Source: Desulfobacterales bacterium
GTDB taxonomy: Bacteria; Desulfobacterota; Desulfobacteria; Desulfobacterales; RPRI01
Assembly: GCA_020052975.1 (NCBI GenBank)
Contig: JAGVOC010000125.1
Span: 1-5,458, forward strand
Direction of reading: 5' to 3'
Length of the DNA: 5,458 nt
Each line of letters opens with the position of its first letter. Position 1 is the first letter of the stretch. The notes beneath the pieces were generated by a model. The model was not told the DNA's origin and did not search any database. It saw only the letters and a list, made by a program, of their open reading frames with translations. Shown in pieces: positions 1 through 5,086 of this stretch. Position numbers and translations under genes: made by a program.

Positions 1-54
1 ATAAAATTTCAAATCGATAAATGCCATTTTTCGCTATAAATGTTTATATTTTAA

Positions 55-65
55 AGTGTTACACT
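55..65. promoter_or_regulatory. AGTGT-T-ACACT palindrome, candidate operator
   Basis: The bases AGTGT (55-59) and ACACT (61-65) form perfect 5-bp arms around a single T. The site lies in AT-rich DNA 65 bp before the start codon at 131, a position where a repressor of the downstream gene pair could bind. The same arms recur at 2954-2965 in front of the second nucleotidyltransferase pair, with a 2-nt centre. The operator role is inferred; no binding protein can be named. Confidence 0.35.
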
Positions 66-92
66 ACCATCAAAAATCAACGTTGGGACAGC

Positions 93-140
93 AGTGAAAG
101 ATTATAATGAATTCCGAGTGAAAAATTATCATGAATTCCG
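93..140. repeat. 24-bp tandem duplication spanning the first start codon
   Basis: Two adjacent 24-bp units, 93-116 and 117-140, match at 22 of 24 positions, differing at positions 8 and 14 of the unit. Each unit ends in ATGAATTCCG. The ATG of unit 2 (131) starts the 81-residue gene; the ATG of unit 1 (107) is in the same frame but meets a TGA four codons later (119-121). Unit 1 contains a TATAAT hexamer at 103-108, a possible -10 element, though no good -35 lies at normal spacing (TTGGGA at 83-88 gives only 14 bp). The duplication could be a replication-slippage product or a pair of operator sites covering the start of translation. Confidence 0.8.
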
Positions 141-376
141 ACAGAAAAAAAATCAAATTGTGGGTTGAATGCTGGGAACGAGCGGCAGTTGAACTGGAAA
201 AAGAGAAGCGTAATAAACTGCGTGTATATGATTATTCGAAAAACCAGGCTTTCATTGATAAAATGCTTCAATGGGCTTGTGAAAATAAAAAAACTCGGTT
301 AAGCACCGGATTAGTTGAGCAGCAGCGGTTCTTTATGAAAATAAGAAGCAATTATCCCTTGAAAACCGATAATTGA
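131..376 (+). CDS. Small protein paired with nucleotidyltransferase (possible antitoxin)
   Basis: This gene encodes an 81-residue, charged, soluble protein with no signal peptide or membrane segment. It is likely mostly helical: residues 8-35 carry the pattern KLWVECWERAAVELEKEKR, and the C-terminal part holds GLVEQQRFFMKIR (61-73). I recall similar small proteins with a W-E-xx-x-A start and a conserved LVEQQ-like motif encoded directly before small nucleotidyltransferases, but no biochemical role is known to me. Its TGA stop (374-376) overlaps the TTG start codon of the next gene, so the two are almost certainly co-translated. By position it would be the antitoxin or partner of a TA-like pair; this is inference. 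The ATG at 131 lies in the second unit of a tandem repeat and has only a weak purine-rich ribosome site. Confidence 0.75.
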   Translation: MNSDRKKIKLWVECWERAAVELEKEKRNKLRVYDYSKNQAFIDKMLQWACENKKTRLSTGLVEQQRFFMKIRSNYPLKTDN

Positions 377-948
377 AAGATATGAATCCATTATTTGAAG
401 CCGGATTAGAAATTCAAAATTTTATGCTGGTCCGAAAATGGCCTTTTTGTTTCATAGGCGGTCTGGCAGTGATCCGTTGGGGCGAAGTACGGATGACTCA
501 AGATATCGATGTGTGTATATTATCAGGTTTTAATAACGAAAAGATTTATATTGATGATCTGTTGAAATTCTTTAAACCGCGGATAACCGATGCTGCGGCA
601 TTTGCTATGGCTAACAGAGTATTATTATTGTCTGCGTCAAATGGAGTTGATGTTGATTTAACTCTTTCCGGTTTGCCTTTTGAACAAATTATGATCGAAC
701 GAGCCAGTTCATTCTTCTATTCTCCAGATTGTGAGTTGATTACCTGTTCAGCCGAAGACCTTATTATTCTCAAAGCCTTTGCCAATCGGATGAAAGATTG
801 GGGTGATGTTGAAGGTATTCTTATACGGCATGGGAAACGCCTTGATACGGGATACATAATAGAGCAGTTGACACCTCTTTGTGAAGTAAAGGAGTCTCCG
901 GAAATTATTGAGAAGTTGCATAATATCATTGCAACATCATTATTATAA
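373..948 (+). CDS. Nucleotidyltransferase, AbiEii-like/DUF6036-like, putative TA toxin
   Basis: This 191-residue protein belongs by motif to the DNA polymerase beta-type nucleotidyltransferase superfamily. The signature is FIGGLAVIRWGEVRMTQDIDV: the Gly pair at 29-30, Arg 40 and the metal-binding DxD at Asp44/Asp46. A third acidic position is probably Asp93 or Asp95 in VDVDL. The segment EDLIILKAFANRMKDWGDVEG (128-148) resembles the Lys-Arg-Asp-x-x-Asp region that follows the core in AbiEii-type enzymes. All expected catalytic residues are present, so it should be active. Family members transfer nucleotides to RNA or protein, and many act as TA toxins; the substrate here cannot be read from sequence. 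Translation may start at TTG 373, overlapping the previous stop, or at ATG 382; neither has a strong ribosome site. Confidence 0.82.
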   Translation: MKDMNPLFEAGLEIQNFMLVRKWPFCFIGGLAVIRWGEVRMTQDIDVCILSGFNNEKIYIDDLLKFFKPRITDAAAFAMANRVLLLSASNGVDVDLTLSGLPFEQIMIERASSFFYSPDCELITCSAEDLIILKAFANRMKDWGDVEGILIRHGKRLDTGYIIEQLTPLCEVKESPEIIEKLHNIIATSLL

Positions 949-1002
949 AAAGCTGTAGCCTCTTTCGACGGTAAATCTGTTGCCGGATATGGCTATTTAT
1001 AT

Positions 1003-1033
1003 TTCAATAAATTCAAGTAGGATATGCTATAAT
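1003..1033 (+). promoter_or_regulatory. Candidate extended -10 promoter for fcl
   Basis: The bases TGCTATAAT (1025-1033) form a perfect TATAAT hexamer preceded by the TGn extension that strengthens sigma-70-type promoters. The -35 is poor: TTCAAT at 1003-1008 with a 19-bp spacer is the nearest candidate, which is usual for extended -10 promoters. Transcription would begin near 1040, giving a leader of about 17 nt before the fcl ATG at 1057. It lies in the 108-bp gap after module 1, so fcl likely has its own promoter. Confidence 0.5.
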
Positions 1034-1056
1034 ACTTAAACAATTAATTTAAAGAA

Positions 1057-2118
1057 ATGGAAAAGGATTCAAAAATATATATAGCAGGCCATACGGGTCT
1101 TGTGGGTTCTGCCCTTGTACGAAGGCTTGAAAAAGAAGGTTTTTCAAACCTGATTTTGCGCCGCCATTCCGAACTCGACCTTGAGAGGCAATCGGAAGTC
1201 GAAGATTTTTTCGAAAAAGAGCGCCCCGAATATGTTTTCCTCGCAGCGGCAAAAGTCGGCGGGATACATGCAAACAATACATATCCGGCCGAATTTATTT
1301 ACATGAATCTGACCATTCAGAACAATGTTATTCATTCGGCGTGGAAGACAAATGTGAAGCGGCTTATCTTTCTGGGTTCTTCATGCATCTACCCTAGAGA
1401 TTGTCCCCAGCCGATGAAAGAAGAGTATCTTCTTACCGGTCCGCTTGAAGAAACAAATGAGCCTTATGCTGTTGCCAAAATTGCAGGCATCAAGATGTGC
1501 CAGTCGTATAATCGTCAGTACGGGACAAGATACCTTGCGGTTATGCCGACCAACCTGTACGGGCCGAATGACAATTTCGATCTTGAAGAGAGTCATGTCC
1601 TGCCGGCCCTTATCCGGAAATTTCATCTTGCCGGATTGTTTGCCGGAGGCAAGCGGGATGAAATAATAAAAGATGAGTCCATATTCGGTCCCATAAAAGA
1701 CGATTTTAAAAAACCCCTTCAGGCCAAACTTCAGGTAAAAGTATGGGGCACAGGAAAGCCATATCGTGAATTTCTCCATGTTGATGACCTTTCTGATGCC
1801 TGCTTATTTCTGATGAAACTTGAAGAAACAGCATTTGCTTCACTTATTACTGCAAATGAAGTTCCTCTTGTGAACATCGGCTTTGGAAAAGATATTACAA
1901 TTAAGGACTTGTCTGTTCTTATAAAAGATGCGGTCGGCTTTGAAGGAAGTGTCATTTTTGACCAATCGCGACCTGACGGAACACCCCGGAAACTTCTCGA
2001 TATTTCAAGGATCAAGGCTCTCGGATGGGAGCCCGGAATCAGTTTGCCCGAAGGGATACGCAAAACATATGCATTTTATCTGGCAGAAACGAACAAAGAT
2101 AAGGGATATGGAGGATAA
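1057..2118 (+). CDS. fcl: GDP-L-fucose synthase
   Basis: This NADPH-dependent epimerase/reductase converts GDP-4-keto-6-deoxy-D-mannose to GDP-L-fucose in the cytoplasm, supplying fucose for capsule, O-antigen or exopolysaccharide. The 353-residue protein is a short-chain dehydrogenase/reductase of the extended type. It has the GHTGLVG dinucleotide loop (Gly11, Gly14, Gly17), the SSCIYP motif with catalytic Ser108 and Cys110, the YAVAK pair Tyr137/Lys141, and His180 in ESHVLPALIRKFH. These sit one residue after the equivalents in the E. coli enzyme as I recall them. WGTGKPYREFLHVDDL (230-245) is the conserved substrate-domain motif. Compared with about 320 residues in E. coli it carries roughly 30 extra residues at 193-226. 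Its usual partner gmd (GDP-mannose 4,6-dehydratase) is not in this window. A GGAGG for the next gene overlaps its 3' end. Confidence 0.96.
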   Translation: MEKDSKIYIAGHTGLVGSALVRRLEKEGFSNLILRRHSELDLERQSEVEDFFEKERPEYVFLAAAKVGGIHANNTYPAEFIYMNLTIQNNVIHSAWKTNVKRLIFLGSSCIYPRDCPQPMKEEYLLTGPLEETNEPYAVAKIAGIKMCQSYNRQYGTRYLAVMPTNLYGPNDNFDLEESHVLPALIRKFHLAGLFAGGKRDEIIKDESIFGPIKDDFKKPLQAKLQVKVWGTGKPYREFLHVDDLSDACLFLMKLEETAFASLITANEVPLVNIGFGKDITIKDLSVLIKDAVGFEGSVIFDQSRPDGTPRKLLDISRIKALGWEPGISLPEGIRKTYAFYLAETNKDKGYGG

Positions 2119-2120
2119 AA

Positions 2121-2873
2121 ATGGGCCGGTATAAAAGAATTCTTAACATGAAAAACAGTGCCGAACCAATTGGTGTCCATCTGGAAACAAATTATGGACA
2201 CTATTGCGTTTCCAATGCGGAAATAGATAATTTTGGGCAAGCTCAAGAAAATCAAGGGATTGCGCGGAGGCATACGCAATGTATGCCGCACAAGAAATCC
2301 CGCATATTGACACAGAGATCGCACAAAAGGGCCATTTCCGGATGGAAACTAATTACCATTTGCTGTCTGTTTATAACTATGACTTTTTTATATGTTACAG
2401 ACGGCTCTTGTAAAAACCCGAAAGATATCGATGTGCGCTTTCTTTCGGACGATGCATTTGCGGCAATAGAAACAAATAAAAAGGGAGAAAAAATACGCCA
2501 TTGCCCTCATCATGATTCGAGCGGTATGTTGGATGACGAACAGGTGATATACATGCTCGGTGTTTTTGATAAAGAGAGCTGGATTGACGTCAATAATAAG
2601 GAAGAAGCGAAGAAACACCTTGAAAAGCATTACGATAAATTCAAAAGCGAAATGATGAAGAAAGAATTGAAAGAACCCATAAATATAAATGATGCAAAAC
2701 TGACCGATCTTGTGAGGCTTCCCGGCATCGGGCCTGTTGTTGCCGTTAAAATAGTCGAATACAGAAAAGCCCATATGGTGTTTAAAGATATCGACGAAAT
2801 AAAGAAGGTCGAAGGGATAGGGCAGGGCACCTTCAACGGCATCCGCCATTATATATGGGCCGGTAACCCGTGA
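2121..2873 (+). CDS. Membrane-anchored ComEA-like (HhH)2 protein
   Basis: The C-terminus (187-245) is a double helix-hairpin-helix domain of ComEA type: ININDAKLTDLVRLPGIGPVVAVKIVEYRK, then DEIKKVEGIGQGTFNGIRHYI. The two glycine hairpins are PGIGP and EGIGQ. Such domains bind DNA backbone non-specifically; ComEA does this outside the membrane during DNA uptake. A hydrophobic segment at 75-91 preceded by Lys/Arg predicts an anchor or signal peptide, placing the rest outside. The linker (100-185) is unfamiliar; it holds HCPHHD (128-133) and a lysine-rich helical stretch.

The start is uncertain. ATG 2121 has an ideal GGAGG at 2110-2114, giving 250 residues, but puts 74 residues before the anchor. 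ATG 2283 with GGAGG at 2266-2270 gives 196 residues and a normal N-terminus. With only 2 bp to fcl it may be co-transcribed, yet no shared function is evident. Confidence 0.8.
   Translation: MGRYKRILNMKNSAEPIGVHLETNYGHYCVSNAEIDNFGQAQENQGIARRHTQCMPHKKSRILTQRSHKRAISGWKLITICCLFITMTFLYVTDGSCKNPKDIDVRFLSDDAFAAIETNKKGEKIRHCPHHDSSGMLDDEQVIYMLGVFDKESWIDVNNKEEAKKHLEKHYDKFKSEMMKKELKEPININDAKLTDLVRLPGIGPVVAVKIVEYRKAHMVFKDIDEIKKVEGIGQGTFNGIRHYIWAGNP
2166..2287 (+). other. Inverted repeats in the 5' part of the HhH gene, possible structured leader
   Basis: Several perfect inverted repeats lie before the second possible start. GTGTCCAT (2173-2180) pairs with ATGGACAC (2194-2201). GGAAAC (2183-2188) pairs with GTTTCC (2208-2213), and ATTGG (2169-2173) with CCAAT (2212-2216); these conflict with or interlock with the first pair. 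GGCATAC (2269-2275) pairs with GTATGCC (2281-2287) around a 5-nt loop, burying part of the GGAGG at 2266-2270 and the ATG at 2283. If translation starts at 2283 this stretch would be a structured leader with a sequestered initiation site; if it starts at 2121 it is coding. Confidence 0.4.
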
Positions 2874-2881
2874 GAGAAGTT

Positions 2882-2909
2882 AAAAGTAAATAGTGAAAAG
2901 TGAATAGTG
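2882..2909. repeat. 14-bp tandem repeat after the HhH gene
   Basis: Two adjacent copies, 2882-2895 and 2896-2909, read AAAAGTAAATAGTG and AAAAGTGAATAGTG, matching at 13 of 14 positions. They begin 8 bp after the HhH stop codon and mark the left edge of the 204-bp non-coding interval. Short AAAGT-rich repeats like this are common in bacterial intergenic DNA; no function is suggested. Confidence 0.75.
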
Positions 2910-2953
2910 AAATTCCGATTTCTTCCTTGACAATATCCTCAAAATATGTTCAA

Positions 2954-2965
2954 AGTGTGAACACT
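2954..2965. promoter_or_regulatory. AGTGT-GA-ACACT palindrome, candidate operator of module 2
   Basis: AGTGT (2954-2958) and ACACT (2961-2965) are perfect 5-bp arms around GA. An overlapping, mutually exclusive repeat GTTCA (2949-2953)/TGAAC (2958-2962) is also present. A TTGACA hexamer at 2927-2932 lies just upstream but lacks a matching -10 at usual spacing. The arms equal those of 55-65 before module 1. A shared or related repressor is possible but inferred. Confidence 0.35.
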
Positions 2966-2980
2966 GTAAATTCCAGTTTT

Positions 2981-3059
2981 TTGAAGCACTTCAACAGCTA
3001 ACTTGATGCTCCCGGGTGAGTTTGCGGCAACCGCCATGTAACTTACCGGGCGGAGCTGT
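2981..3059 (+). other. Palindrome and long bulged stem-loop before module 2
   Basis: TTGAAG-CA-CTTCAA (2981-2994) is a perfect 6-2-6 palindrome. Next comes a compound stem-loop. ACAGCT (2994-2999) can pair with AGCTGT (3054-3059). The main stem pairs 3011-3022 (CCCGGGTGAGTT) with 3040-3050 (AACTTACCGGG), giving 11 pairs with one bulged G and one G-T. Inside it sits GCGG-CAA-CCGC (3024-3034). As RNA this would be a stable, GC-rich structure ending about 19 nt before the start codon at 3078. No T-run follows, so it is not a standard terminator. It could be a structured leader, a small RNA, a protein-binding site or the remnant of a repeat element. Confidence 0.6.
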
Positions 3060-3061
3060 CC

Positions 3062-3075
3062 TCAGATCTATCTGA
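3062..3075. promoter_or_regulatory. TCAGAT-CT-ATCTGA palindrome next to the start codon of module 2
   Basis: This perfect 6-2-6 inverted repeat ends 2 nt before ATG 3078 and occupies the place where a ribosome binding site should be. No Shine-Dalgarno-like sequence is seen there; the nearest GGAG (3052-3055) is 22 nt from the start and within the upstream stem. The site could be an operator or a small hairpin limiting initiation. Confidence 0.4.
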
Positions 3076-3077
3076 AA

Positions 3078-3389
3078 ATGATAATTTTCCGCGAAGAAAA
3101 ACTTGATCTTCTCCGCCGTCTGATGTGGGACTATAATATAACGCCCGAGGAATGTCTTGAAGTGCTTGAAGGCACTCGCGCGAAAGCCGGCCATTACAAA
3201 GAAGAGACCCTTTTTCTAAAACTGATCGAGTCTTATCCCTGGTTTACGGTTTTAAAACTGCTTCCCAGGGAGAGAATACTGCAATTGATGTCAGATCAAA
3301 CCATACAGTCTATCAGGAATAAATCTCTGATTTCCCGTTATGAATTTATCCGTACCCGATTACAAAAGTTTGTACAATCAGCAAGATAA
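3078..3389 (+). CDS. Small protein encoded with AbiEii-type nucleotidyltransferase (possible antitoxin)
   Basis: This 103-residue soluble protein is predicted helical, with no membrane segment. Distinctive stretches are REEKLDLLRRLMWDYNITPEE (5-25), AGHYKEETLFLKLIESYPWFTV (37-58) and SLISRYEFIRTRL (83-95). I recognise this pattern, including the W-D-Y-N and ESYPW motifs, from small proteins that precede AbiEii/AbiGii nucleotidyltransferases in many anaerobes. It does not show the winged-helix fold of classical AbiEi, so it would be a different partner type. Its last 50 bp overlap the start of the next gene, implying translational coupling. Role as antitoxin or cofactor is inferred from position. 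No in-frame ATG, GTG or TTG lies upstream before the TAA at 3039-3041, so ATG 3078 is the sensible start despite the weak ribosome site. Confidence 0.82.
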   Translation: MIIFREEKLDLLRRLMWDYNITPEECLEVLEGTRAKAGHYKEETLFLKLIESYPWFTVLKLLPRERILQLMSDQTIQSIRNKSLISRYEFIRTRLQKFVQSAR

Positions 3390-4065
3390 AGTTTTGAATT
3401 TGCTGGCCGGCCGTCTGGGTGATTTCTACCTTACCGGTGGAACGGCTTTGGGAAGGTTCTACCTCGGGCATCGTTACAGCGATGATCTTGATTTTTTTGT
3501 TAATGACCATCCGGATTTTACCGAAAAGACAAAAGAATTTTTCCATATTATTAAAGCTGCCTTCCGCGTTGATGAGTCGGTGACGCTGCAGGCCTCCGGA
3601 TATCTGCGAATCATGATCTCAGATGAAATACCGCTGAAAATCGAATTTGTTAACGATACGGCATATCGCTGGGGTGAAACGTTAATGGCCGGCTCAATCC
3701 CTGTCGACAATCCGGCTAATATTCTGGCCAACAAACTGACTGCTCTGCTCAGCCGTGATGAACCGAAAGATGTTTTCGATATCATAACAATTTCTGAATT
3801 ATACAGCTTTAACTGGATTGAAATTTATTCCCACGCATTTAATAAACAGTTGATGAACGAAGCCGATGTAGCCATGCGGTTAAAATCATTTCCTGTTGAA
3901 CTGCTTGTAAATCAACACTGGCTCAAATATCAATTTAAAACGGATGATCTGAAAATAAAGCTCGAAACCATCATAGATGATTTCCTGTTTGCCGGGGATA
4001 ATTCCTTTGGAATCAATAAACCGCATATTACAACAGCAAAGCCGTTTGATCGTGGCAGAGAGTAA
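3340..4065 (+). CDS. AbiEii/AbiGii-type nucleotidyltransferase, putative TA toxin
   Basis: This 241-residue enzyme has the four AbiEii-family motifs. Motif I is GGTALGRFYLGHRYSDDLDFF, with Gly33-Gly34 and the metal-binding pair Asp49/Asp51. Motif II is LKIEFV with Glu102. Motif III is ANKLTALLSR with Lys132 and Arg139. Motif IV is PKDVFD with Asp144 and Asp147. All key residues are intact. Known relatives (AbiEii, MenT) are toxins that use nucleotides to modify targets; MenT enzymes add nucleotides to tRNA 3' ends. Which substrate this one uses is unknown. ATG 3340 lies inside the preceding gene; the LYNQQDKVLNLL stretch (11-22) just before motif I looks conserved, which supports that start over the later TTG codons at 3370 and 3394. 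It ends 5 bp before the next gene. Confidence 0.9.
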   Translation: MNLSVPDYKSLYNQQDKVLNLLAGRLGDFYLTGGTALGRFYLGHRYSDDLDFFVNDHPDFTEKTKEFFHIIKAAFRVDESVTLQASGYLRIMISDEIPLKIEFVNDTAYRWGETLMAGSIPVDNPANILANKLTALLSRDEPKDVFDIITISELYSFNWIEIYSHAFNKQLMNEADVAMRLKSFPVELLVNQHWLKYQFKTDDLKIKLETIIDDFLFAGDNSFGINKPHITTAKPFDRGRE

Positions 4066-4070
4066 TATAA

Positions 4071-4637
4071 ATGAATAATCAGGAAATAAACACCCTCAAG
4101 ATTCTTGAAGAGATCGGGAAGGAAAAAGTTCCAAGCCAGCGGGATATCGCCAGAAACCTGAACATATCCCTTGGCCTTGTGAATTCCTTCATCAAGCGGC
4201 TTGCCCGCAAGGGCTATCTGAAAATTACAACTATTCCGAGCAATAGAGTCAAGTATCTTTTAACGCCGAGGGGCGCTGCGGAAAAGACACGCCTAACATA
4301 CTCCTACATCCAATATTCCTATCGTTTTTATAAAGATACGCGGATAAAACTTAAACGACTATTTTCAGAACTTTCCGAACAGAATGTGGAACGGATTGTT
4401 TTTTACGGCGCAACGGACCTTGCTGAGATCGCTTTTTTGTCTTTACAGGAAACACCAATCCAACTTGTTGCAATATTCGATGCCGACAAAGCCGGAAGCT
4501 CATTTCTGGGTTTAAATATTGAGCATCCGGAGCGTTTATCCGAATTTTCTTACGACAGACTTCTTTATACGGATGAAGAGCCTAATGATGAGTTTTTCAG
4601 GAAAATAAACAGGGAGAAGATGGTTTTAATCAGGTAG
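4071..4637 (+). CDS. Winged-helix regulator fused to a Rossmann-like sensor domain
   Basis: This 188-residue protein has two parts. Residues 5-75 form a MarR/ArsR-like winged helix: helix 2 near PSQRDIARNLN, recognition helix SLGLVNSFIKRLARKGYL (33-50), then a wing ending in KYLLTPRGA. This resembles the EPS-associated MarR-type regulators found near polysaccharide loci. Residues 106-155, VERIVFYGATDLAEIAFLSL followed by LVAIFDADKAG and FLGLNI, look like the nucleotide-binding N-terminal domain of PglD or a CoA-binding-type Rossmann fold, which might sense a sugar nucleotide or cofactor. It probably regulates transcription, and fcl in the same window is one conceivable target. It starts 5 bp after the AbiEii-type gene, with GAGAG at 4058-4062, and its TAG overlaps the next start by one base, so it sits inside the nucleotidyltransferase operon. 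Confidence 0.82.
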   Translation: MNNQEINTLKILEEIGKEKVPSQRDIARNLNISLGLVNSFIKRLARKGYLKITTIPSNRVKYLLTPRGAAEKTRLTYSYIQYSYRFYKDTRIKLKRLFSELSEQNVERIVFYGATDLAEIAFLSLQETPIQLVAIFDADKAGSSFLGLNIEHPERLSEFSYDRLLYTDEEPNDEFFRKINREKMVLIR

Positions 4638-5086
4638 TGATTATAAAAGATCATTTGATAAAACCTGAAACCGATTTCATGAAAAATCTCGATCAGCTTA
4701 TTAAAGAAATTATAAAACGCTGCAAGCAGGAGGATGCGATTGTAGCTGTTTATCTTTTCGGTTCTGCGGCAATGAACAGGATGAAACCTTCAAGCGATCT
4801 TGACGTGGCTCTTCTGCTTGAAAGCGGATCCGAAGCGACTTTTCCGCTGCTTCAATTAGACACCGACCTCGAAAAAATATCCGGGCGACGTATTGATCTA
4901 CTGATCCTCAACCGGAGCGGAGAATTGCTTCAATATCAGGTTCGCTGTTTCGGCAAACTCATATTCGAGCGGAACAAACATAAGAGAAAAAAATTTGAAA
5001 TCAGCGGGCGCAAACGCTACGAGGATTTTATCCACCTGCATAACAGGTATGTAAAATCTGTTTTATATGGAGCCGGACATGGTTGA
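4637..5086 (+). CDS. mntA: MntA-type minimal nucleotidyltransferase (antitoxin of HepT)
   Basis: The protein carries the MNT signature GSX10DXD exactly: Gly42-Ser43, then Asp54-Leu-Asp56 in SDLDVALLL, and a third acidic residue, Asp87, in RRIDLLIL. In characterised MntA-HepT systems this enzyme adds AMP to a tyrosine next to the HepT ribonuclease site and so neutralises the toxin. Reading from GTG 4637, which overlaps the preceding TAG by one base, gives 149 residues. ATG 4679 (MKNLDQL) would give 135, closer to the usual length; neither has a clear ribosome site at ideal spacing. The last codons contain CATGGTTGA, which is also the start region of hepT, showing the two genes once overlapped by 8 bp. 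The catalytic motifs are intact although the partner is damaged. Confidence 0.88.
   Translation: MIIKDHLIKPETDFMKNLDQLIKEIIKRCKQEDAIVAVYLFGSAAMNRMKPSSDLDVALLLESGSEATFPLLQLDTDLEKISGRRIDLLILNRSGELLQYQVRCFGKLIFERNKHKRKKFEISGRKRYEDFIHLHNRYVKSVLYGAGHG
5078..5086. repeat. Left copy of 9-bp direct repeat CATGGTTGA (target site duplication)
   Basis: CATGGTTGA is present here and again at 5237-5245, exactly flanking the 150-bp insertion. This copy contains the mntA stop codon TGA (5084-5086); the right copy contains the hepT ATG (5238-5240). Collapsing the two copies restores an ordinary overlapping mntA-hepT junction, which favours a target duplication over chance. Confidence 0.7.

Noticed and set aside
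956..1003. Terminator from TAGCC (956-960) and GGCTA (991-995) followed by T-rich DNA
   Set aside because: The stem is only 5 bp with a 30-nt loop and no clean T-run, which is too weak to call.
1381..1779. 132-codon open frame on the minus strand
   Set aside because: It lies wholly within fcl, whose motifs are unambiguous, and its product shows no recognisable domain; it is a shadow frame.
2394..2411. Lipoprotein signal at the Cys in VTDGSC (residue 97 of the HhH protein)
   Set aside because: The residues before Cys are Asp-Gly-Ser, and Asp at -3 does not fit a lipobox; a signal anchor or ordinary signal peptide is likelier.
2388..2849. 153-codon open frame on the minus strand
   Set aside because: It is antisense to the HhH domain gene, rich in Phe/Ile/His as expected from complementing Lys/Glu/Asp codons, and has no family resemblance.
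2927..2955. Sigma-70 promoter from the perfect TTGACA at 2927-2932
   Set aside because: No acceptable -10 occurs 16-18 bp downstream; TATGTT at 2945-2950 gives only a 12-bp spacer. It is mentioned with the operator but not called.
3006..3041. 11-codon peptide MLPGEFAATAM inside the stem-loop before module 2
   Set aside because: It has no ribosome binding site and its bases are fully explained by the inverted repeat; it is not supportable as a gene.
2994..3059. Integron attC recombination site
   Set aside because: The imperfect stem is suggestive in shape, but core sites of the RYYYAAC/GTTRRRY type at its ends are absent and no integrase gene is visible.
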